DNA of 44,473 nucleotides from Pseudomonadota bacterium. Lineage in GTDB: Bacteria > Pseudomonadota > Gammaproteobacteria > JAFEDO01. Made by a program: the position numbers and the translations under genes. The first letter of the stretch is position 1. Each line of letters begins with the position of its first letter. The notes under the pieces are model-generated. The model was not told the DNA's origin and did no database searches. It saw only the letters and a program-made list of their open reading frames with translations. The stretch spans positions 1 to 44,473 of the forward strand of contig JAFEDO010000104.1 in NCBI GenBank assembly GCA_018241565.1, read 5' to 3'. Of the stretch, positions 8,613 through 18,467 are shown one piece after another.

Positions 8613-8819
8613 ATGAATAGAAAAGATCTGTTTGAAGAAATATGTCGAATTTCAAAGGATATTACTGATTTTACTTCAAATTCAGAAGCTTCTTTAAAAT
8701 TGATGAAGATGTTCATCCAATTGAACACTATTACTCACCGATTTTACGCATATACCTGTAACAAAAAAGCAATAGAAAATGTTACACTCAAATTTAGTTT
8801 TTATAGCATAACTAATTGA
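8613..8819 (+). CDS. Small protein closely downstream of the Abi_2 gene (68 aa)
   Basis: An ATG at 8613 lies three bases after the Abi_2 stop, with AAGGA at 8600-8604 as a well-spaced ribosome-binding site, so coupled translation is likely. The product MNRKDLFEEICRISKDITDF... is helical at its N-terminus and then Lys/Phe/Tyr-rich, and I recognise no family. It could be a small partner or antitoxin of the HEPN protein, or the start of a decayed gene. Its ending and the AT-rich 8820-8936 stretch give no hint of a conserved continuation. Support rests only on spacing and the ribosome-binding site. Confidence 0.4.
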   Translation: MNRKDLFEEICRISKDITDFTSNSEASLKLMKMFIQLNTITHRFYAYTCNKKAIENVTLKFSFYSITN

Positions 8820-8936
8820 TTAATCATGATTTATTTTAAAAATGATCGTTTAAGTGCTTGTTGATATTAGTTGATATTATAAGAAGCATATTTGTGTGTG
8901 CAATTGCCATTTATTCTTTCGTTTCGTTCTGTATTT

Positions 8937-8971
8937 GTAGCCCGGATTTCGGCTTCACTCATCCGGGCTAC
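8937..8971. repeat. GTAGCCCGGAT palindromic repeat overlapping the xseA 3' end
   Basis: GTAGCCCGGAT (8937-8947) and ATCCGGGCTAC (8961-8971) are perfect 11-bp inverted arms around a 13-nt loop. This element class is scattered through many bacterial genomes. Here the right arm and loop encode the last five residues (CSPDE) and the TGA stop of xseA. The hairpin may also serve as its terminator. Confidence 0.8.
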
Positions 8972-10295
8972 ATTTGATGACTTCGACTTTCATCTTCCCA
9001 TCAACTAGTTTTGCATCGAGCAAATCACCTTCAGAGACTTGTTTGATTGATCGCAAAATAGTGCCGTCTTTTTGCGTGAGAATTGAATAGCCGCGACTGA
9101 GCGTGGCTAAGGGACTCATAGCATCTAGCGCGTAAGAAAAACTTTCTAATTGTTGTTGTTTTCTTTCTAAAATATTTTTCATGGCTTGTTGTAATCGCTG
9201 TAGCCATAAGTTTTGTTCTAATAATAAAGTATGGGTGACGCGCGCAGGATTTTCTCGCAGTAATTTTTCATGCAATGTTTTTAATTGCATTTTCCATCTT
9301 TGTAATTGTTGTTCAAAGATTCGATTTAAAGTTAATTGCAATGTATCTAAGCGTTGCGCTTTTTCTTGTAATAAACTGGCAGGGTGGCGTAGTCGTTTAG
9401 TGAGATGTAATAAGTTTTGTTGATGCAATAATAAAACTTGTTTGATGCCATGCCATAATCGTTGTTGCTGAGATCTTAAATTATCTAGCCATTCTGTTTG
9501 ATTGGGTGTTACTAATTCTGCAGCAGCAGAAGGAGTGGGGGCGCGTCGATCAGCGACAAAATCGGCAATGGTGAAATCAATTTCATGTCCAACGCCACTG
9601 ACGATGGGCAAGATACTTGCATGAATGGCTCTTGCAACAATTTCTTCATTGAATGACCATAAATCTTCGAGTGATCCTCCGCCTCGAGCGAGGATCAATA
9701 CATCGCATTCTTGACGTTGATTCGCGATTTGGATGGCTTCGACAATTTTGCTACCCGCTGTTTTTCCTTGTACTTCAGTGGGATAAATAATCACTGGAAT
9801 TAAAGGAAAACGACGCTGAATGACACTTAAAATATCACGAATGGCAGCGCCCGTTGGTGAAGTTACGATACCAATACAACGTGGTAATTTTGGTAAAGGT
9901 TTTTTAATTGCTTCATTAAATAAACCTTCAGCAGCTAGTTTTTGTTTGAGGATCTCGAAAGCTCTTTTGAGAGCACCGTCACCGGTTTCTTCCAAATATT
10001 CTACGATGAGTTGATAATCTCCACGACCTTCATACAAACTGACTTTAGCGCGCAGCAAAACATGCATGCCATCTTTGAGCGAAAAATTCAACGCTTGATT
10101 GCGATTTCGAAACATTGCGCAACGCACTTGTGCTTGATCATCTTTCAAAGAAAAATACCAATGCCCGGATGCAGGTCGGCTGAAATTTGAAATCTCTCCT
10201 TCTACCCAAACTTGCGCAAAATGACTTTCTAAAAGTAATCGTGCCGTCTGATTCAGTTGAGAAACTTTATAAATTTGCCGCTCATCCAAAGGCAT
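8955..10295 (-). CDS. xseA: Exodeoxyribonuclease VII large subunit
   Basis: This is the catalytic subunit of exonuclease VII, which degrades single-stranded DNA from both ends together with several XseB subunits. From ATG 10295 it is 446 aa (E. coli 456 aa) and begins MPLDERQIYKVSQLNQTARLLLE, aligning with the family start; an ATG at 10355 would add 20 unlikely residues. The OB-fold is marked by VWVEGEISNFSRPASGHWYF and SLKDDQAQVRCAMFRN. The nuclease domain is marked by GIVTSPTGAAIRDI, ILARGGGSLEDLWSFNEE and GHEIDFTIADFVADRRAPTP. A long coiled-coil follows. The start overlaps the end of the outer-membrane protein gene by 14 bases. The last residues are encoded by a palindromic repeat, so the natural C-terminus has been altered. 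No xseB is in the window. Confidence 0.95.
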   Translation of the reverse strand: MPLDERQIYKVSQLNQTARLLLESHFAQVWVEGEISNFSRPASGHWYFSLKDDQAQVRCAMFRNRNQALNFSLKDGMHVLLRAKVSLYEGRGDYQLIVEYLEETGDGALKRAFEILKQKLAAEGLFNEAIKKPLPKLPRCIGIVTSPTGAAIRDILSVIQRRFPLIPVIIYPTEVQGKTAGSKIVEAIQIANQRQECDVLILARGGGSLEDLWSFNEEIVARAIHASILPIVSGVGHEIDFTIADFVADRRAPTPSAAAELVTPNQTEWLDNLRSQQQRLWHGIKQVLLLHQQNLLHLTKRLRHPASLLQEKAQRLDTLQLTLNRIFEQQLQRWKMQLKTLHEKLLRENPARVTHTLLLEQNLWLQRLQQAMKNILERKQQQLESFSYALDAMSPLATLSRGYSILTQKDGTILRSIKQVSEGDLLDAKLVDGKMKVEVIKCSPDE

Positions 10296-10968
10296 AACGT
10301 AATCCGATTTGGAACTGATTTGCGTATAATGTTTTCCAGTGAGAGGCTGGTCCACTGGTTCCAGTATTTTGATTACCAGGGGTATTAAATTGCCCGTTGT
10401 TAGAAAAATCTCCTAAGCTCACTAATTTATAGTTAGCATCGAGCGATAAGTTTTGTGATAAGGGAAAAGAGGCGCCTGCACCAATTTGCCAAGCGAATTG
10501 ATACAGCGTTTTTGATCCTTCGACTTGTCCTGCTAATGGCCAAAAGATACTGGTCGTACGATTTTGAGCAATTCCTATTCCAGCACCTACATAAGGGATT
10601 ACGGAAGAGTGAATATCGATGTCGTAATAAGCATTTAGCATGAGATTCGCGCTATTTAAATGACCTTTAGCGGTTTCACCACCATCATCGGTTAATTGAA
10701 AAGGAATGCTTGGGCGATAATCAAAGGTAATATCAGAACGAATATGTTTAGAAAATCGATGACCCAAACCTACGCCAAAACCAGCCTGGGTCTTCACGTG
10801 GTTATTAGTAGCAGTAACTGGCAGATTAGAAGTAAATCCAGCTGTGGTTGCAGAAGGAGAATTAAAAATATTATAACTGGCGTTGGCACTCACATAGTTA
10901 CTTTGTTCAGCGTGCGCAGCAAATGCGATGAATCCTAAAAATAAGCAAAGTCGGGATTTTCTTTCCAT
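10282..10968 (-). CDS. Outer-membrane beta-barrel protein (OmpW/OmpA-barrel-like)
   Basis: The 228-residue protein starts with a signal peptide (MERKSRLCLFLGFIAFAAHA, cleaved before EQSNY). It continues as alternating amphipathic strands such as GFGVGLGHRFSKHIRSDITF, NAYYDIDIHSSVIPYVGAG and LYQFAWQIGAGASFPL, with turns rich in Gly, Asn and Ser. That is the pattern of the small 8-stranded outer-membrane barrel superfamily. The last strand FQIGLRYAFG ends one residue after the usual terminal Phe. A specific function cannot be read from the sequence; relatives act as porins, adhesins or surface antigens. It has its own promoter (11003-11031) and its stop overlaps the xseA start, so the two are probably cotranscribed, an unusual partnership. 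Confidence 0.85.
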   Translation of the reverse strand: MERKSRLCLFLGFIAFAAHAEQSNYVSANASYNIFNSPSATTAGFTSNLPVTATNNHVKTQAGFGVGLGHRFSKHIRSDITFDYRPSIPFQLTDDGGETAKGHLNSANLMLNAYYDIDIHSSVIPYVGAGIGIAQNRTTSIFWPLAGQVEGSKTLYQFAWQIGAGASFPLSQNLSLDANYKLVSLGDFSNNGQFNTPGNQNTGTSGPASHWKTLYANQFQIGLRYAFG

Positions 10969-11002
10969 GAGTTGTTCCTATTGTTTTTATTTTTGAGGCA
11001 CG

Positions 11003-11031
11003 ATTCTGATGGAGGTTACACATTTTTGCAA
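11003..11031 (-). promoter_or_regulatory. Promoter of the outer-membrane protein gene
   Basis: On the minus strand TTGCAA (11031-11026) and CAGAAT (11008-11003) are 17 bp apart, about 35 bases upstream of the ATG at 10968. The AbiEii stop at 11063 is just upstream, so this separates the OMP-xseA unit from the AbiE module. Confidence 0.5.
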
Positions 11032-11062
11032 TGAAAAACTCTAGTGTGTTAGGTATAGAACA

Positions 11063-11917
11063 TTATAAATAATCTTTTAAATTTCCCGTTTGATGTAAAA
11101 AGAAATCAGTAGTCCATAATTTTAATGTTTCTGCTTCACGAGGTTTTAAAAATCTGGATACATCATTTTTAGCAATTTCCCAATCCATTGTTTTTATTTT
11201 TTTTGTTAACTGTTCGATAAGCCAGTTTTTATTAATAGTGTTTGGCTGGTTGTGCCAGGGCCCCATTTGATAAATCGCTTTTCCGAGTAAATTAAAATTA
11301 ATGCCCGTTCGTTTTCCAACATGCCAAACAAAGTCATACCAATCACGCCCTTTTGTGTATTCTCGGCAGAGCAATGCATGGCACTTGCTGGCAAAAAGAC
11401 TAGGCATATCTTGAGTTGTAATTGCAAAAGGTAATGGGAAATCCAAATATTTAATTTCAAAATTGGAACCTGCTGGTGGATTAGTATCAATTTCTAATTT
11501 TATTTGAATTTTTTTTGTGATGGCAGGTTTATGCTGTAAAACTAACAGTTTCCCAATAGAATCATCTTTAATAAAAGCTTTTTTAATGACATTGTCGACT
11601 TTAGAACGATCTTGAACTGAAATAGTATATCCATAGGCTGCAAACTCTTCTTGAATATCCTTCATATAAGATTGCCAGGAAAATTCGGCATTTGAATTTT
11701 GTAAAATAAAATCCAGGTCTTCAGAGAAGCGATTTAATCCATAAAGAATCCGTAAACAAGTGCCACCCTGAAATGCTGCTAATTTAAAAAAATCACTTCG
11801 AGATAGAGCTAATAATGCAATTTCTTGTGCGATTTCTTTTAAAGCATTTTCTTCTTCTTGTAAAGTATTGGCTTGATAAGTGTTGAGTCTTTGTTGAATA
11901 ATTTCAGTGTCATTCAT
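11063..11917 (-). CDS. abiEii: AbiEii-type nucleotidyltransferase toxin (module 1)
   Basis: The 284-residue protein has the nucleotidyltransferase fold of the AbiEii/AbiGii family. It carries QGGTCLRILYGLNRFSEDLDF (GGT at 51-53, the R-F-S-E-D-L-D-F metal-binding motif at 63-70) and the second family motif KGRDWYDFVWHVGKR near residue 190. Characterised AbiEii toxins bind GTP, act as nucleotidyltransferases and arrest growth, and so abort phage infection. The AbiEi protein encoded just upstream counteracts them. The ATG overlaps the antitoxin stop by 4 bases (ATGA), the classical coupling in this system. All recognisable catalytic residues are present, so the toxin looks intact. Expression is probably controlled from the palindromic operators at 12571-12677. 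Confidence 0.9.
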   Translation of the reverse strand: MNDTEIIQQRLNTYQANTLQEEENALKEIAQEIALLALSRSDFFKLAAFQGGTCLRILYGLNRFSEDLDFILQNSNAEFSWQSYMKDIQEEFAAYGYTISVQDRSKVDNVIKKAFIKDDSIGKLLVLQHKPAITKKIQIKLEIDTNPPAGSNFEIKYLDFPLPFAITTQDMPSLFASKCHALLCREYTKGRDWYDFVWHVGKRTGINFNLLGKAIYQMGPWHNQPNTINKNWLIEQLTKKIKTMDWEIAKNDVSRFLKPREAETLKLWTTDFFLHQTGNLKDYL

Positions 11918-12552
11918 TTCAAATCACCTTTTAAACCTTTTAAGAATTGATAAATTCTTTCGCTTTGATAATAGTTTTCTAAGCGAGAAAATTCATTGAA
12001 TTGAATGGTTTTTAAATCTGCCTCTTCGATACGTAAACTTTTGAGAAGAGGTTCAGTATTCTTCCACGATTTTTTAAAAATATAAACATAATCACAAAGT
12101 GCTTTCAGTGGTGTTGCCATTAGAAAACGAGTTTTTAAATCAATTTGCAAGTTGACGCCACAAAAGAAATCAAAATTCGGTAATCGATAAAATTGAAAAG
12201 CACCTAAAGATGTTTCAAAAGTTTTACTTCTTTTTGTCGTTGCGCTAGTCGTTGTATAAACAGCTTCAGGGATCCATTGATGGTAAGCTAATGCAGATTC
12301 AAAACTGATATAAGAAGGGCCATAGATTTGTTGAGCAACTGCAAAGGTATTTAAGTCATTAGCGTTTCTAAGGGAGCTTCCAAAGCAGTAAAGACCGCGA
12401 CGGATGCGAGCAATATCTCCATGATTTTGTGCACGTTTGATGAGGGCATATCTGCTGTCATCACTTTTATTCGGTAAATAGATTTTTAATTCTTTGTCAG
12501 TGAAGCACGCATAGGGTAGTTCTTTCGATAATTTTTGAATAGCATTGAGCAT
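11914..12552 (-). CDS. abiEi: AbiEi-type antitoxin and autorepressor (module 1)
   Basis: The 212-residue protein is an AbiEi-family antitoxin. It has an N-terminal winged helix (ELPYACFTDKELKIYLP to IARIRRGLYCFG, residues about 10-58), followed by the family core YISFESALAYHQWIPEAVYT and the later TPLKALCDYVYIFKK segment. In studied type IV systems AbiEi neutralises the toxin without forming a stable complex, and represses its own operon by binding two inverted repeats in the promoter. Here exactly such repeats flank a promoter 19-125 bases upstream of the ATG. The downstream toxin gene overlaps by 4 bases. At 212 aa it is shorter than, and not obviously similar to, the AbiEi of module 2, so the two modules are different subtypes. 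Confidence 0.88.
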   Translation of the reverse strand: MLNAIQKLSKELPYACFTDKELKIYLPNKSDDSRYALIKRAQNHGDIARIRRGLYCFGSSLRNANDLNTFAVAQQIYGPSYISFESALAYHQWIPEAVYTTTSATTKRSKTFETSLGAFQFYRLPNFDFFCGVNLQIDLKTRFLMATPLKALCDYVYIFKKSWKNTEPLLKSLRIEEADLKTIQFNEFSRLENYYQSERIYQFLKGLKGDLK

Positions 12553-12570
12553 ATATAAAGCCTCTATATT

Positions 12571-12605
12571 TGTACGAAACTGTCATAAAGTGACAGTTTC
12601 ATGCA
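12571..12605. promoter_or_regulatory. AbiEi operator, proximal copy
   Basis: A 35-bp palindrome with GAAACTGTCA (12576-12585) and TGACAGTTTC (12591-12600) as perfect arms and TAAAG as spacer. Its reverse complement differs from the distal copy at two positions only. It ends 19 bp before the AbiEi start codon and covers the predicted transcription start. Confidence 0.88.
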
Positions 12606-12607
12606 TA

Positions 12608-12635
12608 ATTATAGCTTATTAAATGGGAAATTCAA
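12608..12635 (-). promoter_or_regulatory. Promoter of the AbiE module, between its two operators
   Basis: Reading the minus strand, TTGAAT (12635-12630) and a perfect TATAAT (12613-12608) are separated by 16 bp. The predicted start falls inside the proximal operator. Occupancy of either palindrome should block polymerase, which fits negative autoregulation by AbiEi. Confidence 0.8.
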
Positions 12636-12642
12636 TATATTT

Positions 12643-12677
12643 TGCACGAAACTGTCACTTTATGACAGTTTCGTGCA
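12643..12677. promoter_or_regulatory. AbiEi operator, distal copy
   Basis: A perfect palindrome with 15-bp arms (TGCACGAAACTGTCA at 12643-12657 and its complement at 12663-12677) and the spacer CTTTA. It lies in inverted orientation to the proximal copy with centres 72 bp apart, and 143 bp upstream of guaB. The remaining 12678-12820 shows a TATAAA at 12782-12787 that could be the guaB -10 box, without a convincing -35. Confidence 0.88.
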
Positions 12678-12808
12678 TAAAATAAAGTTTTTTATATGGA
12701 TTTTAAGCTCCTTGCAGGCTGAAATTACCATAGGATTGCAGGATTCAGCACAACTGCTCCTGGCTTAATTGAGCAAATTCTTATAAAATCGCCCATTTAT
12801 TTTACTAG

Positions 12809-15870
<3,062 letters not shown>

Positions 15871-15879
15871 AGTAATTTT

Positions 15880-16797
15880 TTAAAGAATATCCTCAAGTGC
15901 TTTGACGGATGCATCACGTTTTTTTGAATCCATTTTTTGGATATTCAATAACTTCCATTGTAATGCAGGTAATGTAGATATGTGAGGAATATCAATGTGT
16001 TCCCATTCAGGTTCCCCTGCTGCAAGAGATAGCATGAATTGTTTTTCATTAGTTGTTAACGTTTCTCTTAAAATATTTGATATCTCCAATGCAAGACCAG
16101 CCAATTCGGCGTAAGAAATTTCTTGACGTAACATCCCAATAAATTCTTCTTGAAATACTTTTTCTTGTTTTTTGATATTTGGAGATAATAGTTCATGCAT
16201 GGGGCGTCTATCTCCGCATAAATAAACGACAAATGCGCGTCGTATGTCATCTGTTATGCCGATTGTTTCAAGTAAGATTTTTACATCAAACAAGTCTCGA
16301 GGATGTTGTCTATCAAGCGTAGCGCATAATTTACCTGCATAGAGATCTGGCAGCCCAACCACATTAGTTTCTAGAAAAATTTCGAAAGTGTTTTGTGCTG
16401 TTTGACAAAGTTCACGTAATTCAGTGGGGTATAAACACCCACGAAAAGTACTATTTGTTTCAATTTTGACGATAATGTCTCGATTTTGAACTGATATTTT
16501 TGAAATATCATTGTCACTATTGTTCTTAGTTGTTAGAACTTTTAACTCAGGCATTTTTTTCTGAATATTTTTCGAAATTTTACTCAGTGTTTGATTGATA
16601 TCTTGAATGGTTAATTCACGAGAAGAAATAGGGAGATACGCTAGATCAATATCAACGGATAGTCTTGGCATATCATGAATAAAAAAATTAATAGCAGTTC
16701 CACCTTTTAAGCAAAAATTTGTTTCTTCTCCAATGAAAGGTAATATTTGTAAAAGTAACTTTGTCGTTTTATGAAATGATTCTGAAAAGTCTGCCAT
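15880..16797 (-). CDS. abiEii: AbiEii-type nucleotidyltransferase toxin (module 2)
   Basis: The 305-residue protein belongs to the AbiEii/AbiGii nucleotidyltransferase family. Near the start it has KGGTAINFF (GGT at 32-34) and RLSVDIDLAYL (45-55), the metal-binding G-G-T and D-x-D motifs. Later it has LPDLYAGKLCATLDRQHPRDLFDVKILLE, the conserved second motif. ATG at 16797 is chosen because it lies one base after the antitoxin stop, with AAGG 9 bases upstream; in-frame ATGs at 16815 and 16869 would overlap the antitoxin gene. Motifs look complete, so the toxin is probably active. Its 3' end is convergent with guaA. It is longer than the module 1 toxin and shares little beyond the motifs, which suggests separate acquisition. 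Confidence 0.9.
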   Translation of the reverse strand: MADFSESFHKTTKLLLQILPFIGEETNFCLKGGTAINFFIHDMPRLSVDIDLAYLPISSRELTIQDINQTLSKISKNIQKKMPELKVLTTKNNSDNDISKISVQNRDIIVKIETNSTFRGCLYPTELRELCQTAQNTFEIFLETNVVGLPDLYAGKLCATLDRQHPRDLFDVKILLETIGITDDIRRAFVVYLCGDRRPMHELLSPNIKKQEKVFQEEFIGMLRQEISYAELAGLALEISNILRETLTTNEKQFMLSLAAGEPEWEHIDIPHISTLPALQWKLLNIQKMDSKKRDASVKALEDIL

Positions 16798-16798
16798 T

Positions 16799-17578
16799 TT
16801 ATTCTTGACCTTCATTAAGTTGGCTTTCTGGTACATAAAGTTGATATGTTTTATCAAAGCAAGAACCATTATCTATCTTTCTAGGGCCACTTCCAAGATC
16901 TACTTTTTCTAAATTAACTTTTTTCAACCATGAATGATTACACTTCGTGGCTAAATGCAAAAATAATCGTTTCGCTTTGATTGAACGACACTGTTCCAAT
17001 AAAGTTTGTACCACATTAGGTCTTAGGGTAGTGAGATTTTCCATAATATAAGCGGCTTCCGTATAACTATATTTTTGAGGAACTTGCCAAAGTAATTCTA
17101 ATATGGCGCGCTCTAATGGAGAGATAGTTAAGTCAAAACCATGTATTTGGTATTTACTTAAGGCAGTGTCGTTGTTTTTAAATAGATGAGCAGTGATGAA
17201 TTTTAGCTGGGTAGTTTGAAAATTTATTTTCAGACACCATTTCGGTAACTTTGTATTTGGTTCTCCATACAAAGTAACTTGGTTTTTAAAACGGACAAAA
17301 TGACTAAATCCACGTAGCTCGATAGCGCTTCGAGCGCCGATATGGACTGTTAATTTCAAGTGTTCTTGAAGAGTAAAAACAACGCCTGGCCAATCAATTT
17401 TATCTCCGGCTCGCTGAAATGCCCCTGTCCCTATCCTCTCTATCCAACCACTTTTGAGATACCTAGCCGTAAGCTCCTGATATACATGATATTTTTTTAG
17501 CCATGGATAGGTTGCAACTACGCCTGGTGGCCATGCTTGTATCAAATTTTTTAATTTATTTCTGTTTTCAGTACCCAT
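16799..17578 (-). CDS. abiEi: AbiEi-type antitoxin (module 2)
   Basis: The 259-residue protein resembles the longer AbiEi antitoxins. An N-terminal winged helix (residues about 8-60, WPPGVVATYPWLKKYHVYQE to GTGAFQRAGD) precedes the characteristic VHIGARSAIELRGFSHFVRF segment. A C-terminal helical domain carries SPLERAILELLWQVP and TYTEA-like SYTEAAYIMENL. It should neutralise and repress the toxin gene that begins one base after its stop. No clear Shine-Dalgarno precedes the ATG at 17578; a TATTAT sits very close upstream, so the message may be leaderless or nearly so. A separate inverted repeat (17668-17690) lies in the divergent gap shared with the LuxR gene and might be its operator. Confidence 0.88.
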   Translation of the reverse strand: MGTENRNKLKNLIQAWPPGVVATYPWLKKYHVYQELTARYLKSGWIERIGTGAFQRAGDKIDWPGVVFTLQEHLKLTVHIGARSAIELRGFSHFVRFKNQVTLYGEPNTKLPKWCLKINFQTTQLKFITAHLFKNNDTALSKYQIHGFDLTISPLERAILELLWQVPQKYSYTEAAYIMENLTTLRPNVVQTLLEQCRSIKAKRLFLHLATKCNHSWLKKVNLEKVDLGSGPRKIDNGSCFDKTYQLYVPESQLNEGQE

Positions 17579-17667
17579 AGTTATGATAATAGCATTAATT
17601 TAAAAAAATGGAGATTTTTTTCGGAAATATCTGCCAGTAACCCAAAATATTTTTAATATAAATATTA

Positions 17668-17690
17668 AATCAGTACTTTAATTACTGATT
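17668..17690. promoter_or_regulatory. Inverted repeat in the AbiEi/LuxR divergent gap
   Basis: AATCAGTA (17668-17675) and TACTGATT (17683-17690) are perfect 8-bp arms around a 7-bp spacer, 90 bp from the AbiEi start and 116 bp from the LuxR-type start. It could be an operator for either divergent gene. It does not resemble the module 1 operator. Confidence 0.45.
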
Positions 17691-17741
17691 ATATAGACAA
17701 TTTAAAATAATATATCTTCCTCTAAATTTAATTTCTTATTC

Positions 17742-17771
17742 TTGACCCTATACAGGTATAAAAAGTACGAT
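17742..17771 (+). promoter_or_regulatory. Promoter of the PAS-LuxR gene
   Basis: TTGACC (17742-17747) and TACGAT (17766-17771) are 18 bp apart, about 35 bases before the ATG at 17806. A TATAAA inside the spacer is too close to the -35 box to be used with it. Confidence 0.45.
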
Positions 17772-17805
17772 ATCTTTTCTATTTTAACGAGCGGTTTTTT
17801 AATTT

Positions 17806-18381
17806 ATGTCTGCGCCATTACTCTATTTAGATTCATTGCAACTAGATGTTTTTCAATCTGTAGATCTACCTATTTTTGTTAAAGATATTAAAAGCCAATA
17901 TTTATGGGCTAATAATTTTTTTATTGCCAAATCCGCAGGTTATCATTCTGTTAATGAAATCTATCATAAACAAGATTATGACTTTTCTTGGCATGAATAT
18001 GCCAATGAATTGAGAACTCATGACAAACAGTTGTTTGATCTTCAGGAAAGCATCAGTGTTCGTGAACGTATTCTCAGGCATGAAGGAACTTACGTAGATA
18101 TAATCACGAAGAAATGTCCACTCTATGATAAAGATAAAAAAATAATAGGCTTGATTGGTTTTAGTATAGAGTTGCTAACATCATCAAATTTGCGTGTACT
18201 TAGTCAGCGAGAATATACTGTTACCGCAATGATGGCTAATGGTCTGACGGATAAAAAAATCGCAAAAAAATTAAATATCTCTCCTAGAACCGTTGAAACA
18301 CACATAATTAATGCAAAACAAAAATTAAATGTTAGAACACGTAGTGAATTGATTGTAAAAATATCGCAAGGTAAGTATTAA
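17806..18381 (+). CDS. PAS-domain LuxR-family transcriptional regulator
   Basis: The 191-residue protein has an N-terminal PAS-like sensor (about residues 17-124; FQSVDLPIFVKDIKSQYLWAN, then DIITKKCPLYDKDKKIIGLIG). Its C-terminal LuxR/FixJ helix-turn-helix spans about 130-187, with LSQREYTVTAMMANGLTDKKIAKKLNIS and the recognition helix PRTVETHIINAKQKL. There is no receiver domain and no autoinducer-binding domain, so it probably senses a small ligand or redox state through PAS and binds DNA as a dimer. It is followed after 86 bases by the adenylate-forming enzyme on the same strand, with a short palindrome between them. A link in which the regulator controls or senses the product of that enzyme is plausible but unproven. 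Confidence 0.9.
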   Translation: MSAPLLYLDSLQLDVFQSVDLPIFVKDIKSQYLWANNFFIAKSAGYHSVNEIYHKQDYDFSWHEYANELRTHDKQLFDLQESISVRERILRHEGTYVDIITKKCPLYDKDKKIIGLIGFSIELLTSSNLRVLSQREYTVTAMMANGLTDKKIAKKLNISPRTVETHIINAKQKLNVRTRSELIVKISQGKY

Positions 18382-18396
18382 TAATTTTATTCTGTC

Positions 18397-18412
18397 TCCG
18401 TGATTTCACGGA
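18397..18412. promoter_or_regulatory. Short palindrome between LuxR-type and adenylase genes
   Basis: TCCGTGA (18397-18403) and TCACGGA (18406-18412) form a 7-bp inverted repeat with a 2-base spacer, 56 bp upstream of the GTG start of the next gene. It may be a regulator binding site or a small hairpin. No T-run follows, so it is not a good terminator. Confidence 0.4.
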
Positions 18413-18467
18413 TACATATTTATAAATAAAAACGTACTATGATCTTAAAAAATCATGGGGTATAACT

